This document shows, piece after piece, positions 42,645 to 51,711 of a stretch of DNA of 64,000 nt (position 1 is its first letter; every line of letters starts with the position of its first letter). The stretch covers positions 124,001 through 188,000 of the forward strand of contig NZ_LYOY01000051.1 in assembly GCF_001653515.1 (NCBI RefSeq). Reading direction: 5' to 3'. The notes under the pieces are model-generated. The model was not told the origin of the DNA and did no database searches. It saw only the letters and a list, made by a program, of their open reading frames with translations. This DNA is from Streptomyces sp. ERV7 (GTDB lineage Bacteria > Actinomycetota > Actinomycetes > Streptomycetales > Streptomycetaceae). The position numbers and the translations under genes are program-made.

Positions 42645-43331
42645 ATGGCGGCCACCCTCCACGATCCGAAAGCGGGAAGAACCCTGAGTACGCACCTCGA
42701 CCACCGCAACCCTCTCGTGTTCGACACACACGAGCTGGGCCGGCGTCCCGGTGCCCTCCAGCGGATCTCCCGCACGGTCGAGGCGCCCGCCGATCTCGGG
42801 ATCGACGGCGTCGTGGGAGTGCCCCAGGGCGCGCCCGTGGAAATCGAGCTCCGCCTGGAGTCGGTCATGGAAGGGGTGCTTGTCACAGGCACCGCCCGTG
42901 CATCGGCCGAGGGTGAGTGCGTAAGGTGTCTGGAGCCGCTAGAGCTCGCGCTCGATGCGGACTTCCAGGAGTTGTTCTCGTACCCTGACGCCGACGACCG
43001 GGGCCGCAGCAAGCAGGCGGAGCCGGCCGACGACGCCGAGGACGAGGACACCATCCCGCTCGAGGACGGCCTGTTCGACCTCGAGCCCGTGCTGCGTGAT
43101 GCGGTGGTGCTCGCACTGCCGATGCAGCCGGTGTGCCGGGAGACCTGCCTCGGCCTGTGTTCCACCTGTGGATTCAGGCTTGAGGACGACCCCGACCACC
43201 ACCACGATGCCGTCGACATCCGTTGGGCGGCACTGCAAGGACTCGCCGGGACCATCCAGGACGGCGAGAAGGACAACATGAGCGGCACTGCCTCTGACGT
43301 GCAGCGCGCCGCCGAGAAGCAGGAGAAGTAG
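42645..43331 (+). CDS. DUF177/YceD-family protein
   Basis: A 228-residue YceD-like protein. FDTHELGRRPGALQRISRTV begins the conserved region, GECVRCLEPLELALDADF and CRETCLGLCSTCGFRLEDDP carry two Cys pairs that may bind zinc, and an acidic stretch lies between. YceD genes are almost always followed by rpmF, as here two bases downstream, and are linked to rRNA or ribosome biogenesis. The ATG at 42645 is used. A CTG at 42684 (LSTHLDHRNPLVFDTHELG) with GGGAAG upstream fits where family similarity begins and may be the real start. Confidence 0.88.
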   Translation: MAATLHDPKAGRTLSTHLDHRNPLVFDTHELGRRPGALQRISRTVEAPADLGIDGVVGVPQGAPVEIELRLESVMEGVLVTGTARASAEGECVRCLEPLELALDADFQELFSYPDADDRGRSKQAEPADDAEDEDTIPLEDGLFDLEPVLRDAVVLALPMQPVCRETCLGLCSTCGFRLEDDPDHHHDAVDIRWAALQGLAGTIQDGEKDNMSGTASDVQRAAEKQEK

Positions 43332-43333
43332 CC

Positions 43334-43507
43334 GTGGCTGTTCCGAAGCGGAAGATGTCGCGCAGCAACACGCGCCACCGCCGGTCGCAGTGGAAGGCTG
43401 CGGTCCCCACCCTGGTTTCGTGTGAGCGTTGCCAGGAGCCGAAGCTCCAGCACATCGCGTGCCCGAGCTGCGGCACCTACAACAAGCGCCAGGTCCTCGA
43501 GGTCTGA
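43334..43507 (+). CDS. rpmF: 50S ribosomal protein L32
   Basis: A 57-residue L32. MAVPKRKMSRSNTRHRRSQW is the invariant start, and the zinc-ribbon pairs CERC and CPSC identify the zinc-binding form. The GTG at 43334 has AGGAG within the end of the DUF177 gene, two bases from its stop, so the two are coupled. rnc follows 19 bp downstream. Confidence 0.97.
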   Translation: MAVPKRKMSRSNTRHRRSQWKAAVPTLVSCERCQEPKLQHIACPSCGTYNKRQVLEV

Positions 43508-43526
43508 GCGGCTGGTGAGAGGCCCG

Positions 43527-44357
43527 ATGTCTGATCTGTCGAATGCCGGCGCCAAGAAGGCGGGCAGTAGCGACAACAACTCGGCCTCGTCCCACACGCT
43601 TCTGGAAGGGCGGCTCGGGTATCACCTTGAGTCCGCCCTTCTGGTGCGTGCACTGACCCATCGTTCGTACGCGTACGAGAACGGCGGTCTGCCGACCAAC
43701 GAACGGCTCGAGTTCCTCGGGGACTCGGTGCTCGGTCTGGTCGTCACCGACACGCTGTACCGCACCCACCCCGACCTCCCGGAAGGCCAGCTGGCCAAGC
43801 TCCGGGCCGCGGTGGTCAACTCTCGTGCGCTGGCGCAGGTGGGCCGTGGGCTCGACCTCGGCTCCTTCATCCGGCTCGGCCGGGGCGAAGAGGGCACGGG
43901 CGGCCGGGACAAGGCTTCCATCCTCGCCGACACCCTTGAAGCGGTGATCGGCGCGGTCTATCTGGACCAGGGTCTTGGGGCGGCTTCCGAGCTCGTCCAC
44001 CGGCTCTTCGACCCCCTGATCGAGAAGTCCTCGAACCTCGGGGCCGGCCTGGACTGGAAGACCAGCCTCCAGGAGCTCACCGCGGCCGAAGGCCTCGGCG
44101 TTCCGGAGTACCTGGTCTCCGAGACGGGTCCCGACCACGAGAAGACCTTCACTGCTGCCGCCCGCGTCGGTGGTGTCTCGTACGGCACCGGCACCGGCCG
44201 CAGCAAGAAGGAAGCGGAGCAGCAGGCCGCGGAGTCTGCCTGGCTGGCCATTCGCGCGTCCGCCGACGAGCGGATCGCGAAGGCGAAGGCGGCGGAAGCC
44301 CCCGCCGCCGAGCAGGACGGCGGGACGCCGACCCCCGCCGCCGACCCGGCAGCCTGA
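43527..44357 (+). CDS. rnc: Ribonuclease III
   Basis: A 276-residue double-strand-specific RNase. The signature NERLEFLGDSVLG begins at residue 58 and KASILADTLEAVIGAVYLDQ supplies the second acidic cluster. The dsRNA-binding domain (DWKTSLQELTAAEGLGVPEY to KKEAEQQAAESAWLAIRA) is complete. In Streptomyces it is the AbsB protein, which affects antibiotic production. The ATG at 43527 has AGAGG four bases upstream. It ends before an intrinsic terminator. Confidence 0.96.
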   Translation: MSDLSNAGAKKAGSSDNNSASSHTLLEGRLGYHLESALLVRALTHRSYAYENGGLPTNERLEFLGDSVLGLVVTDTLYRTHPDLPEGQLAKLRAAVVNSRALAQVGRGLDLGSFIRLGRGEEGTGGRDKASILADTLEAVIGAVYLDQGLGAASELVHRLFDPLIEKSSNLGAGLDWKTSLQELTAAEGLGVPEYLVSETGPDHEKTFTAAARVGGVSYGTGTGRSKKEAEQQAAESAWLAIRASADERIAKAKAAEAPAAEQDGGTPTPAADPAA

Positions 44358-44371
44358 ACCGTCTTCCTTGG

Positions 44372-44409
44372 CCCCTGTCCGCACGGATCCCGTGCGGACA
44401 GGGGTTTTT
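44372..44409 (+). terminator. Intrinsic terminator of rpmF-rnc
   Basis: A perfect 14-bp stem (44372-44385 with 44391-44404), a 5-nt loop and TTTTT at 44405-44409. This is a classical terminator, unusual in this GC-rich DNA. Confidence 0.93.
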
Positions 44410-44491
44410 GCGTACCCCGGCAGGGAGCCGTCCGCCGTGGGGGATACGCTGCGACCACCCCCGTGTCCACCCGCTCCGTCCGGAGGATCCC

Positions 44492-45352
44492 TTGCCCGAA
44501 CTGCCCGAGGTCGAAGTCGTGCGGCGGGGCCTGGAGCGCTGGGTGGCCGGGCGGACCGTGGACCTCGTCGAGGTGCTGCACCCCCGGGCCGTACGCCGCC
44601 ACCCGGCCGGGGCGGCGGACTTCGCGGCCCGGCTCAAGGGGCACCGCATCGGGGTCGCGCGCCGGCGCGGGAAGTATCTGTGGCTGCCGCTGGCGGACAC
44701 CGACCAGTCGGTGCTCGGGCACCTCGGGATGAGCGGGCAGCTCCTGGTGCAGCCGGAGAGCGCACCCGACGAGAAGCACCTGCGGATCCGGCTGCGCTTC
44801 CAGGACGCGGCGGGGACCGAGCTGCGCTTCGTCGACCAGCGGACCTTCGGCGGGCTCTCGCTGCACGACAACACGCCCGAGGGGCTGCCCGACGTCATCG
44901 CGCACATCGCGCGCGACCCGCTCGACGAACTCTTCGACGACGCCGCCTTCTTCACCGCGCTGCGGCTGCGGCGCACCACCGTCAAGCGCGCGCTGCTCGA
45001 CCAGTCGCTCATCAGCGGCGTCGGCAACATCTACGCCGACGAGGCGCTGTGGCGCGCCAAGTTGCACTACGAGCGCCCCACTTCGACCCTCACGCGCCCC
45101 AAGTCCGCCGAACTCCTCGGCCACGTACGGGACGTGATGAACGCGGCGCTCGCCGCCGGCGGCACCAGCTTCGACAGCCTCTACGTCAATGTGAACGGCG
45201 AGTCGGGGTACTTCGACCGCTCCCTCGACGCGTACGGGCGCGAGGGCGAGCCCTGCCGCCGGTGCGGCACGCCGATGCGCCGGCGCCCGTGGATGAACCG
45301 GTCCAGCTACTTCTGCCCGCGCTGTCAGCGCGCCCCGCGCCCCGCGTCGTAG
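44492..45352 (+). CDS. mutM: Formamidopyrimidine-DNA glycosylase MutM/Fpg
   Basis: A 286-residue base-excision repair enzyme that removes oxidised purines such as 8-oxoguanine. PELPEVEVVRRGLE at the start supplies the catalytic N-terminal proline and the adjacent glutamate; RRRGKYLWL contains the conserved lysine. QSLISGVGNIYADEALWRAK is the helix-two-turn-helix and CRRCGTPMRRRPWMN with FCPRCQ is the zinc finger. The TTG at 44492 is required to put proline second and has GGAGGA four bases upstream. Its end overlaps the convergent HxlR gene by 28 bp. Confidence 0.96.
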   Translation: MPELPEVEVVRRGLERWVAGRTVDLVEVLHPRAVRRHPAGAADFAARLKGHRIGVARRRGKYLWLPLADTDQSVLGHLGMSGQLLVQPESAPDEKHLRIRLRFQDAAGTELRFVDQRTFGGLSLHDNTPEGLPDVIAHIARDPLDELFDDAAFFTALRLRRTTVKRALLDQSLISGVGNIYADEALWRAKLHYERPTSTLTRPKSAELLGHVRDVMNAALAAGGTSFDSLYVNVNGESGYFDRSLDAYGREGEPCRRCGTPMRRRPWMNRSSYFCPRCQRAPRPAS

Positions 45353-45723
45353 CGCTCGCGTGCTTCGAGGACCGACGGCATCCGGTCCTCCATCAGGTGG
45401 ATGAGGCCGAGGAGGCGCTCGGCGACCTCGTGCCCCAGCGGCGTCAGGGTGTAGTCGACGCGCGGCGGGTTGGTCGGCTGGGCCTCGCGGTGGACGAGCC
45501 CGTCGCGCTCCAGCGCCTGGAGCGTCTGGGAGAGCATCTTCTCGCTCACGCCGTCGACCCGTCGGCGCAGCTCGTTGAAGCGGAAGCTCCCCTCATGCAG
45601 GGCGCCCAGCGCGAGGCCGCCCCAGCGGCCGGTGATGTGCTCAAGGGTGCCGCGGGAGGGGCACGCCTTGGAGAAGACGTCGAACGGCAGGTCTGCGGGG
45701 TCGGCGGTGGCGGTCTCTTCCAT
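45325..45723 (-). CDS. HxlR-family transcriptional regulator
   Basis: A 132-residue winged-helix regulator of the HxlR type: CPSRGTLEHITGRWGGLALG, FRFNELRRRVDGVSEKMLSQ, TLQALERDGLVHREAQPTNP and PRVDYTLTPLGHEVAERLLG. A single Cys near residue 21 sits where redox-sensing members often have one. The ATG at 45723 (MEETATADPADLPF) gives normal length. A perfect 17-bp dyad lies 14 bp upstream of the start and may be its operator. The controlled gene is not obvious. Confidence 0.92.
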   Translation of the reverse strand: MEETATADPADLPFDVFSKACPSRGTLEHITGRWGGLALGALHEGSFRFNELRRRVDGVSEKMLSQTLQALERDGLVHREAQPTNPPRVDYTLTPLGHEVAERLLGLIHLMEDRMPSVLEARERYDAGRGAR

Positions 45724-45737
45724 GCCTCTCACCATAC

Positions 45738-45776
45738 GACGAGACAGCGCTAACCAGAAGTTAGCGCTGTCTCGTC
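45738..45776. promoter_or_regulatory. Perfect 17-bp dyad upstream of the HxlR gene
   Basis: 45738-45754 pairs with 45760-45776 around CAGAA; the core is GACAGCGCTAAC. It lies immediately before the hxlR start and downstream of the CAP-domain gene on the same strand. It could be an autoregulatory operator, a terminator of the upstream gene, or both. Confidence 0.65.
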
Positions 45777-45822
45777 TGTCAGGGCTGCGTCGGCTGTCTC
45801 GTCGACGGGGCTGGAGATCGGC

Positions 45823-46656
45823 TCAGAAGCCGAAGTCCTGCGTCCACCACGGGCCGCCCTCGCCCATGTGCACGCCGACGCCGAGCGTCTTGTAGTCGCA
45901 GTTCAGGATGTTGGCCCGGTGGCCCGGGCTGTTCATCCAGGCCTCCATGACCGCCTTGGCGTCGGCCTGGCCGCGCGCGATGTTCTCGCCGCCCAGGTTG
46001 CCGACGCCCGCCTTGGCGGCCCGGTCCCAGGGGCTCTTGCCGTCCGGGTCGGTGTGGTCGAAGAAGCCGCGCGCCGCCATGTCGTCGCTGAACGCGGTGG
46101 CCAGCGCCGCCAGCGAGGCGTCCGCCCTCACCGGGCTGCAGCCCGCCTGCGCGCGCTGCTGGTTGACCAGCGAGACGACGGTGGCCGCGGCGGCCTGCTC
46201 GGCGGTGGGCGCCTTGATCTGGCGCTGCTCCGGCACGACGACCTTCGCCTTGGAGGGGCGCGCGGACGGCGTGGCCGTCTTCGGCGCGGCCGCCGGGGCG
46301 GACGGCTTCTCCTTGGCCGGGGCCGGCGCGGCCGACGACGGCTTCTGGGAGGGCGTGGCGGAGGGGGAGGTGAGAGGTGCGTGGGTGCTCGGCGAGGTGA
46401 TCGGCGCCGAGGGGGCCGCACTGGTCGGCTTCACGGCCTCGCCGCCCTGCTGACGCAGATCGGAGGCGCCGCCCGCCTGGACGTGCTCACCCGTGGAGCC
46501 GCCGTTGAGCTCGAAGGAGGAGCCGCCCGGCAGCAGGCCGGAGGCTATGGCTACGGCGCCCACCGCCACGGCGGCGGATGCGCCGAGCAGCCCGGTGCGC
46601 ACGGGCACGGCGGACCGCTTCTTGGCGGGCGCGGCGGAGCGACGATGGCGTCCCAT
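45823..46656 (-). CDS. CAP (SCP/PR1-like) domain exported protein
   Basis: A 277-residue protein. A basic start (MGRHRRSAAPAKKRS) and a hydrophobic segment at about 22-42 (TGLLGASAAVAVGAVAIASG) act as signal or anchor. A Pro/Ala/Ser-rich linker covers roughly 60-150. The CAP domain covers the last 125 residues (VVSLVNQQRAQAGCSPVRAD, FFDHTDPDGKSPWDRA, HRANILNCDYKTLGVG), keeping the conserved His residues. Bacterial CAP proteins are extracellular and of mostly unknown function. The linker would span the cell wall. Confidence 0.92.
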   Translation of the reverse strand: MGRHRRSAAPAKKRSAVPVRTGLLGASAAVAVGAVAIASGLLPGGSSFELNGGSTGEHVQAGGASDLRQQGGEAVKPTSAAPSAPITSPSTHAPLTSPSATPSQKPSSAAPAPAKEKPSAPAAAPKTATPSARPSKAKVVVPEQRQIKAPTAEQAAAATVVSLVNQQRAQAGCSPVRADASLAALATAFSDDMAARGFFDHTDPDGKSPWDRAAKAGVGNLGGENIARGQADAKAVMEAWMNSPGHRANILNCDYKTLGVGVHMGEGGPWWTQDFGF

Positions 46657-46823
46657 CTGCTGGCCTCCCTCATTGCTTCAGTGCTGTGGTCCCTGGGCCC
46701 CAGGCCCCGTCCGGGGGCGACGGATGCTAGTCCGAACGGGTGAGGCTCATTGCGTCGGGACTGTACGCCATGACGCAGGAGGGCGAAGTGCTCCGTGAGC
46801 TATTGGCCGGTTAGCGTGCACCC

Positions 46824-47105
46824 ATGAACGAAGATGCACGGCTCACCGCCTGGGTGCGCGGCCGAGTACAGGGAGTGGGCTTCCGCTGGTTCACCAGGGC
46901 AAACGCTTTGGAGATCGGCGGCCTCGTCGGGTTCGCGCTCAACCTCGACGACGGCCGGGTGCAGGTCGTGGCCGAGGGGCCACGTGATAATTGCCACCGT
47001 CTGCTGGAGTGGCTCAGGGGCGACGACACACCCGGCAGGGTCGACGGAGTCACCGAGATCTGGGCCGCCCCGCGCGGCGGCTACGACAGCTTCGCGATCC
47101 GCTAG
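46824..47105 (+). CDS. acyP: Acylphosphatase
   Basis: A 93-residue acylphosphatase that hydrolyses carboxyl-phosphate bonds. VRGRVQGVGFRWFTRANALE carries the catalytic arginine and GLVGFALNLDDGRVQVVAEG the catalytic asparagine. The length and fold are complete. The ATG at 46824 follows a region with little Shine-Dalgarno character. It is divergent from the CAP-domain gene. In this chromosomal neighbourhood it lies upstream of smc. Confidence 0.94.
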   Translation: MNEDARLTAWVRGRVQGVGFRWFTRANALEIGGLVGFALNLDDGRVQVVAEGPRDNCHRLLEWLRGDDTPGRVDGVTEIWAAPRGGYDSFAIR

Positions 47106-47155
47106 GACCCGTCGGCCGCCCGCAGTGCGGCCCGGGGGCCGCGTACCAGTCGGTC

Positions 47156-47179
47156 GGTCCGGGGCCCGGGCCCCTGACC
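47156..47179 (+). terminator. Possible terminator of acyP
   Basis: GGTCCGGGGCCC (47156-47167) is complementary to GGGCCCCTGACC (47168-47179) with one mismatch. It is a self-complementary block 50 bp after the acyP stop, without a T-run. Confidence 0.4.
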
Positions 47180-47487
47180 TCGTACGACTTCGTTGTTGCC
47201 AATCGCGGCCCGGCGTGCAAGGCTGCCGCTAGAAGGATGATCTCCACGCCCCCAGGGCTCCGAGGAGAGGCCTCGCCGGGTGCTTCCCGGCCGGACGGCC
47301 CCCGGATTGCCCGCCGATACGGGGCGTGATCGTGTTGACCGTCAAACTTTTTGGTGAGACGCTGGAAGCCCCGCGCACCTTAGCTGTTTGGCATGAAGAA
47401 CCCCAGTCAGGTCCAAGCACCGCGGGTGCGAATCCCTCACGACCCACACCGCTTCGGTCGGTCACTCATTGTGGAGGACCATCCATC
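47180..47487 (+). other. Gene-free leader region with hairpins before a small coiled-coil gene
   Basis: No credible protein frame is seen. TTGACC at 47336-47341 could be a -35 but no good -10 follows at the right distance. Small hairpins GCACC-GCG-GGTGC (47417-47429) and ACCG-CTT-CGGT (47448-47458) lie close to the next gene. The region 47330-47487 looks too structured and low in coding character to be a simple spacer. Confidence 0.4.
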
Positions 47488-47706
47488 ATGGCAAAGGCGC
47501 TTCTCGGTTACGTCGGCGGTTCCGACCCGCGACTCCTCGCCGAGATGCGACGGCTCCAGCAGCGTGTCCAGGACCTTGAGTCCGAGCTCGTACGGATCCA
47601 GTCCGAGAAGGACGCGCTGTCCGCTGCCGTTGCTTCGCACCGCGGAGACTCGCTGCTCGAAGGCATCGACATCGACGTACCCCAGGCGGAGCCTGCGCTC
47701 ACCTGA
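47488..47706 (+). CDS. Small coiled-coil protein, unknown function
   Basis: A 72-residue protein, MAKALLGYVGGSDPRLLAEM followed by RRLQQRVQDLESELVRIQSE, a clear heptad helix, and an acidic end. I recall the same small gene upstream of smc in other Streptomyces, but no function is known to me. The ATG at 47488 has GGAGG ten bases upstream; longer in-frame extensions run into the structured leader. It is followed by a U-rich terminator. Confidence 0.82.
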   Translation: MAKALLGYVGGSDPRLLAEMRRLQQRVQDLESELVRIQSEKDALSAAVASHRGDSLLEGIDIDVPQAEPALT

Positions 47707-47763
47707 TCGCGGGCCGCACCCCCAGGCCCGTAGGTGAGATCCACTCTCCAGAGATAGATATGC

Positions 47764-47785
47764 AAGGGACGCTTTGGCGTCCCTT
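47764..47785 (+). terminator. Intrinsic terminator after the small coiled-coil gene
   Basis: AAGGGACGC-TTTG-GCGTCCCTT (47764-47785) is followed by CTTTCTTG. A 9-bp perfect stem with a T-rich tail. Confidence 0.88.
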
Positions 47786-47953
47786 CTTTCTTGTCCGGCC
47801 CCTTTTGCCGGCCTCCTGTCGGCCGGTCGGCCGGTGGCACCCGTGTTCCGTGCGGTCCGTCTCATCCGGTGTGCCCTGGGTGGCCAGAGGTGAAACCGCC
47901 GGGGCTGCGCCTTCCCGGGGCTCGGCGGGGCGCGGAGAGTAGAGTCCGACGGC

Positions 47954-50900
47954 GTGCACCTCAAGGCCCTCACCCTGCGCGGGTTCAAATCCTTTGCTTC
48001 CGCGACGACACTGAAGTTCGAGCCCGGCATCACCTGTGTGGTGGGCCCCAACGGCTCCGGCAAGTCCAACGTCGTGGACGCGCTGTCCTGGGTCATGGGC
48101 GAGCAGGGCGCCAAGTCGCTGCGCGGCGGCAAGATGGAGGACGTCATCTTCGCCGGGACGACCGGCCGCCCGCCGCTGGGCCGCGCCGAGGTCTCCCTCA
48201 CCATCGACAACTCCGACGGCGCCCTGCCCATCGAGTACGCCGAGGTCACCATCACCCGGATCATGTTCCGGGGCGGCAGCAGCGAGTACCAGATCAACGG
48301 CGAGACCTGCCGGCTGCTCGACATCCAGGAGCTGCTCTCCGACTCGGGCATCGGGCGCGAGATGCATGTGATCGTCGGGCAGGGCCAGCTCGACTCGGTG
48401 CTGCACGCCGACCCGATGGGCCGCCGGGCCTTCATCGAGGAGGCGGCCGGCGTCCTCAAGCACCGCAAGCGCAAGGAGAAGGCGCTGCGCAAGCTGGACG
48501 CGATGCAGGCCAACCTCGCGCGCGTGCAGGACCTCACCGACGAGCTGCGGCGCCAGCTCAAGCCGCTGGGCCGGCAGGCCGCCGTCGCCCGCCGGGCCGC
48601 CGTCATCCAGGCGGACCTGCGCGACGCCCGGCTGCGGCTGCTCGCCGACGACCTGGTGCGGATGCGACAGGCGCTGCGGGCCGAGATCGAGGACGAGGCG
48701 GCGCTCAAGCAGCGCAAGGACGGCGCCGAGGCCGAGCTGAAGGCCGCCCTCGCGCGCGAGGCGGAGCTGGAGGAGGAGGTCCGCAGGCTCGCGCCGCGGC
48801 TGCAGAGCGCCCAGCAGACCTGGTACGAGCTGTCGCAGCTGGCCGAACGGGTGCGCGGCACCGTCTCGCTCGCGGACGCGCGCGTGAAGAGCGCCACCGC
48901 CCAGCCGCCCGAGGAGCGCCGGGGCCGCGACCCCGAGGACATGGAGCGCGAGGCCGCCCGGATCCGGGAGCAGGAGGCGGAGCTGGAGGCGGCCCGCGAG
49001 GCGGCCGAGCGCGCCCTGGAGGACACCGCCTCCCACCGCGCCGAGCTGGAGCGGGAACTCGCCCTGGAAGAGCGTCGTTTGAAGGATGTGGCCCGGGCCA
49101 TCGCGGACCGGCGCGAAGGCCTGGCGCGGCTGCACGGACAGGTCAACGCGGCGCGGAGCAGGGCGGGTTCGGCGCAGGCGGAGATCGACCGGCTCACCGC
49201 GTCGCGCGACGAGGCGGGCGAGCGGGCGGCGCTGGCCCAGGAGGAGTACGAACAGCTGAAGGCCGAGGTCGACGGCCTGGACGCGGACGACCATGAGCTC
49301 GGCGAGGCGCATGAGCGCGCCAAGCGGGAGCTCGCCGAGGCCGAGTCGGCCCTGAGCGCCGCCCGGGAGAACCTCACGGCCGCGGAGAGGAAACGTGCCG
49401 CCGTGGCCGCCCGCCACGACGCGCTCGCCCTGGGCCTGCGCCGCAAGGACGGTACGGGCGCGCTGCTCGCCGCCCAGGACTCGCTTCAGGGCCTGCTCGG
49501 CCCCGCCGCCGCCCTGCTCACGGTCGCGCCCGGCCACGAGGTCCCGGTGGCCGCGGCCCTGGGCGCCGCGGCCGACGCGCTCGCGGTCTCGGGGCCCGCC
49601 ACCGCCGCCGAGGCGATCCGGCTGCTGCGCAAGCAGGACGCCGGGCGGGCCGCGCTCCTCGTGGGCGGGCTGCCGGGCCCGCAGGAGCCCGATCCGGTAC
49701 GTCCGGGCGGGCCGCCGTACGCGGCGGACCTGGTGCGCGGCCCCGAGGAACTGCTGCCCGCCGTACGGAAGTTGCTGCGCGGCGTCGTGGTCGTGGGCAC
49801 CCTGGAGGACGCCGAGGACCTGGTCTACGCACAGCCGGGCCTGACCGCCGTCACCGCCGAGGGCGATCTGCTCGGGGCGTACTTCGCGCAAGGAGGCTCG
49901 GCCGGGGCGCCCAGTCTGCTGGAGGTGCAGGCGTCGGCCGACGAGGCCGCCGCCGAGCTCGCGGAGCTGGCGGTGCGCTGCGAGGAGCTCGCCGAGGTCC
50001 AGCGGACGGCGGGGGAGCTGCGCGCGGAATGCGCCGAGCGCGTCGAGGAGCTGGGGGAGCGGCGGCGGACGGCGGACCGGGAGAAGTCGTCGGTCGCGCA
50101 GCAGCTCGGGCGGCTCGCCGGGCAGGCGCGCGGCGCCGCCGGGGAGGCCGAGCGCACGGCCGCGGCCGCGGCCCGCGCCCAGGAGGCCCTGGAGAAGGCG
50201 CTGGAGGAGGCCGAGGAGCTCACCGAGCGGCTGCTGGTCGCCGAAGAAATGCCGGTGGAGGAGGAGCCGGACACCTCCGTACGGGACCGGCTCGCCGCCG
50301 ACGGGGCCAACGCCCGCCAGACCGAGATGCCTCCAGCTGCGTACGCACGAGGAGCGGGTGAAGGGCCTGGCCGGGCGGGCCGACGCGCTCGACCGGGGCG
50401 CCCGCGCCGAGCGCGAGGCCCGCGCCCGGGCCGAGGAGCGGCGCGCCCGGCTGCGCCACGAGGCCCAGGTGGCGGCGGCCGTGGCCGCGGGAGCGCGGAC
50501 CCTGCTCGGCCACGTCGAGGTGTCCGTGGTGCGGGCCGAGCGGGAGCGGGCCGTCGCCGAGGCCGCCAAGGCCGCGCGCGAGCAGGAGCTGGCGGGCGCC
50601 CGGGCCACCGGCCGCGACCTCAAGGGCGAGCTCGACAAGTTGACGGATTCGGTGCACCGCGGCGAGGTACTCGGTGCCGAGAAGCGGATGCGGATCGAGC
50701 AACTGGAGACGAAGGCGCTGGAGGAGCTGGGGGTGGAGCCGGCCGGGCTGGTCGCCGAGTACGGCCCCGACCAGCCGGTGCCCCCCTCGCCCGCCGCCGA
50801 GGGGGAGGAGCTTCCCGAGGACCCGGACCACCCGCGCAACCGGCCCCGGAGTTTCGAGCGCGCGGATCAGGAAAAGCGACTGAGGTCAGCCGAACGGGCC

Positions 50901-51503
50901 TACCAGCAGCTGGGAAAGGTCAACCCGCTCGCGCTGGAGGAGTTCGCGGCCCTGGAGGAGCGGCACAAGTTCCTCTCCGAGCAGCTGGAGGACCTGAAGA
51001 AGACCCGGGCCGACCTTCTTCAGGTGGTGAAGGAGGTGGACGAGCGCGTCGAGCAGGTCTTCACGGAGGCGTACCGGGACACGGCCAGGGAGTTCGAGGG
51101 CGTGTTCTCGCGGCTCTTCCCGGGCGGCGAGGGGCGGCTGGTCCTGACCGACCCGTCCAACATGCTCGCCACCGGGGTGGACGTGGAGGCACGGCCACCG
51201 GGCAAGAAGGTGAAGCGACTTTCGCTGCTCTCGGGCGGCGAGCGGTCGCTGACGGCCGTGGCGCTGCTCGTGTCGATCTTCAAGGCGCGGCCGAGCCCGT
51301 TCTATGTGATGGACGAGGTCGAGGCGGCGCTCGACGACACCAACCTCCAGCGCCTCATCCGGATCATGGAGGAGCTCCAGGAGTCCTCCCAGCTGATCGT
51401 GATCACGCACCAGAAGCGGACGATGGAGGTCGCGGACGCGCTCTACGGCGTGTCCATGCAGGGTGACGGCGTCTCCAAGGTCATCAGCCAGCGCCTTCGC
51501 TAG
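47954..51503 (+). pseudogene. smc: Chromosome segregation protein SMC, interrupted by a frameshift at 50330
   Basis: Structural-maintenance-of-chromosomes ATPase, normally about 1190 residues. The N-terminal head has Walker A GPNGSGKSN (residues 31-39) and a signature-coupled GQGQLDSVLHADPMGRRAFI. Long coiled coils surround a hinge near VAAALGAAADALAVSGPATA. The frame runs to GANARQTEM at 50329 and then breaks. The continuation (LQLRTHEERVKGLAGRADAL) resumes at 50331 in the next frame and runs to the second head with LSLLSGGERSLTAVALL and Walker B FYVMDEVEAALDDTN. A missing 2, 5 or 8 bases would restore it; comparison with homologues as I recall them suggests about eight. It may be an assembly error. 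The GTG at 47954 starts the protein. Confidence 0.9.
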
Positions 51504-51519
51504 AGCACCACTATTTGAT

Positions 51520-51666
51520 CTTCAAGACTTGAACAAGTGCGACACACCAGGGTCGCCCAATTCACAGGTCTTGCCCTATTGACTTCGAAACTTGAAGGCA
51601 TAGTCTCTGCAACGTTGCTTTTTCCTTCAAGTGGTGGGTGACCTGAAGTTGTGCGCCACTTGAAGT
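51520..51666 (+). promoter_or_regulatory. Sugar permease promoter with repeated ACTTGAA/TTCAAGT elements
   Basis: TTGACT (51579-51584), a 16-bp spacer and TAGTCT (51601-51606) form a likely promoter. Around it are CTTCAAG (51520-51526), ACTTGAA (51527-51533), ACTTGAA (51590-51596, inside the spacer), CTTCAAGT (51625-51632), CCTGAAGT (51642-51649) and ACTTGAAGT (51659-51667). The pattern suggests several binding sites for one regulator. Confidence 0.65.
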
Positions 51667-51711
51667 GCCCCCAACGCCCGGCGACGCTGCCGGGCGGCCC
51701 CAGGAGTTCAC

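Noticed and set aside
41361..43331. A 656-residue plus-strand frame ending with DUF177
   Set aside because: Its first two thirds overlap the DivIVA-like gene in another phase; only the part from about 42645 has DUF177 features.
47395..47450. tRNA-like segment with GGGTGCGAATCCC
   Set aside because: Only a three-pair T-arm can form and no acceptor, D-arm or anticodon arm fits around it.
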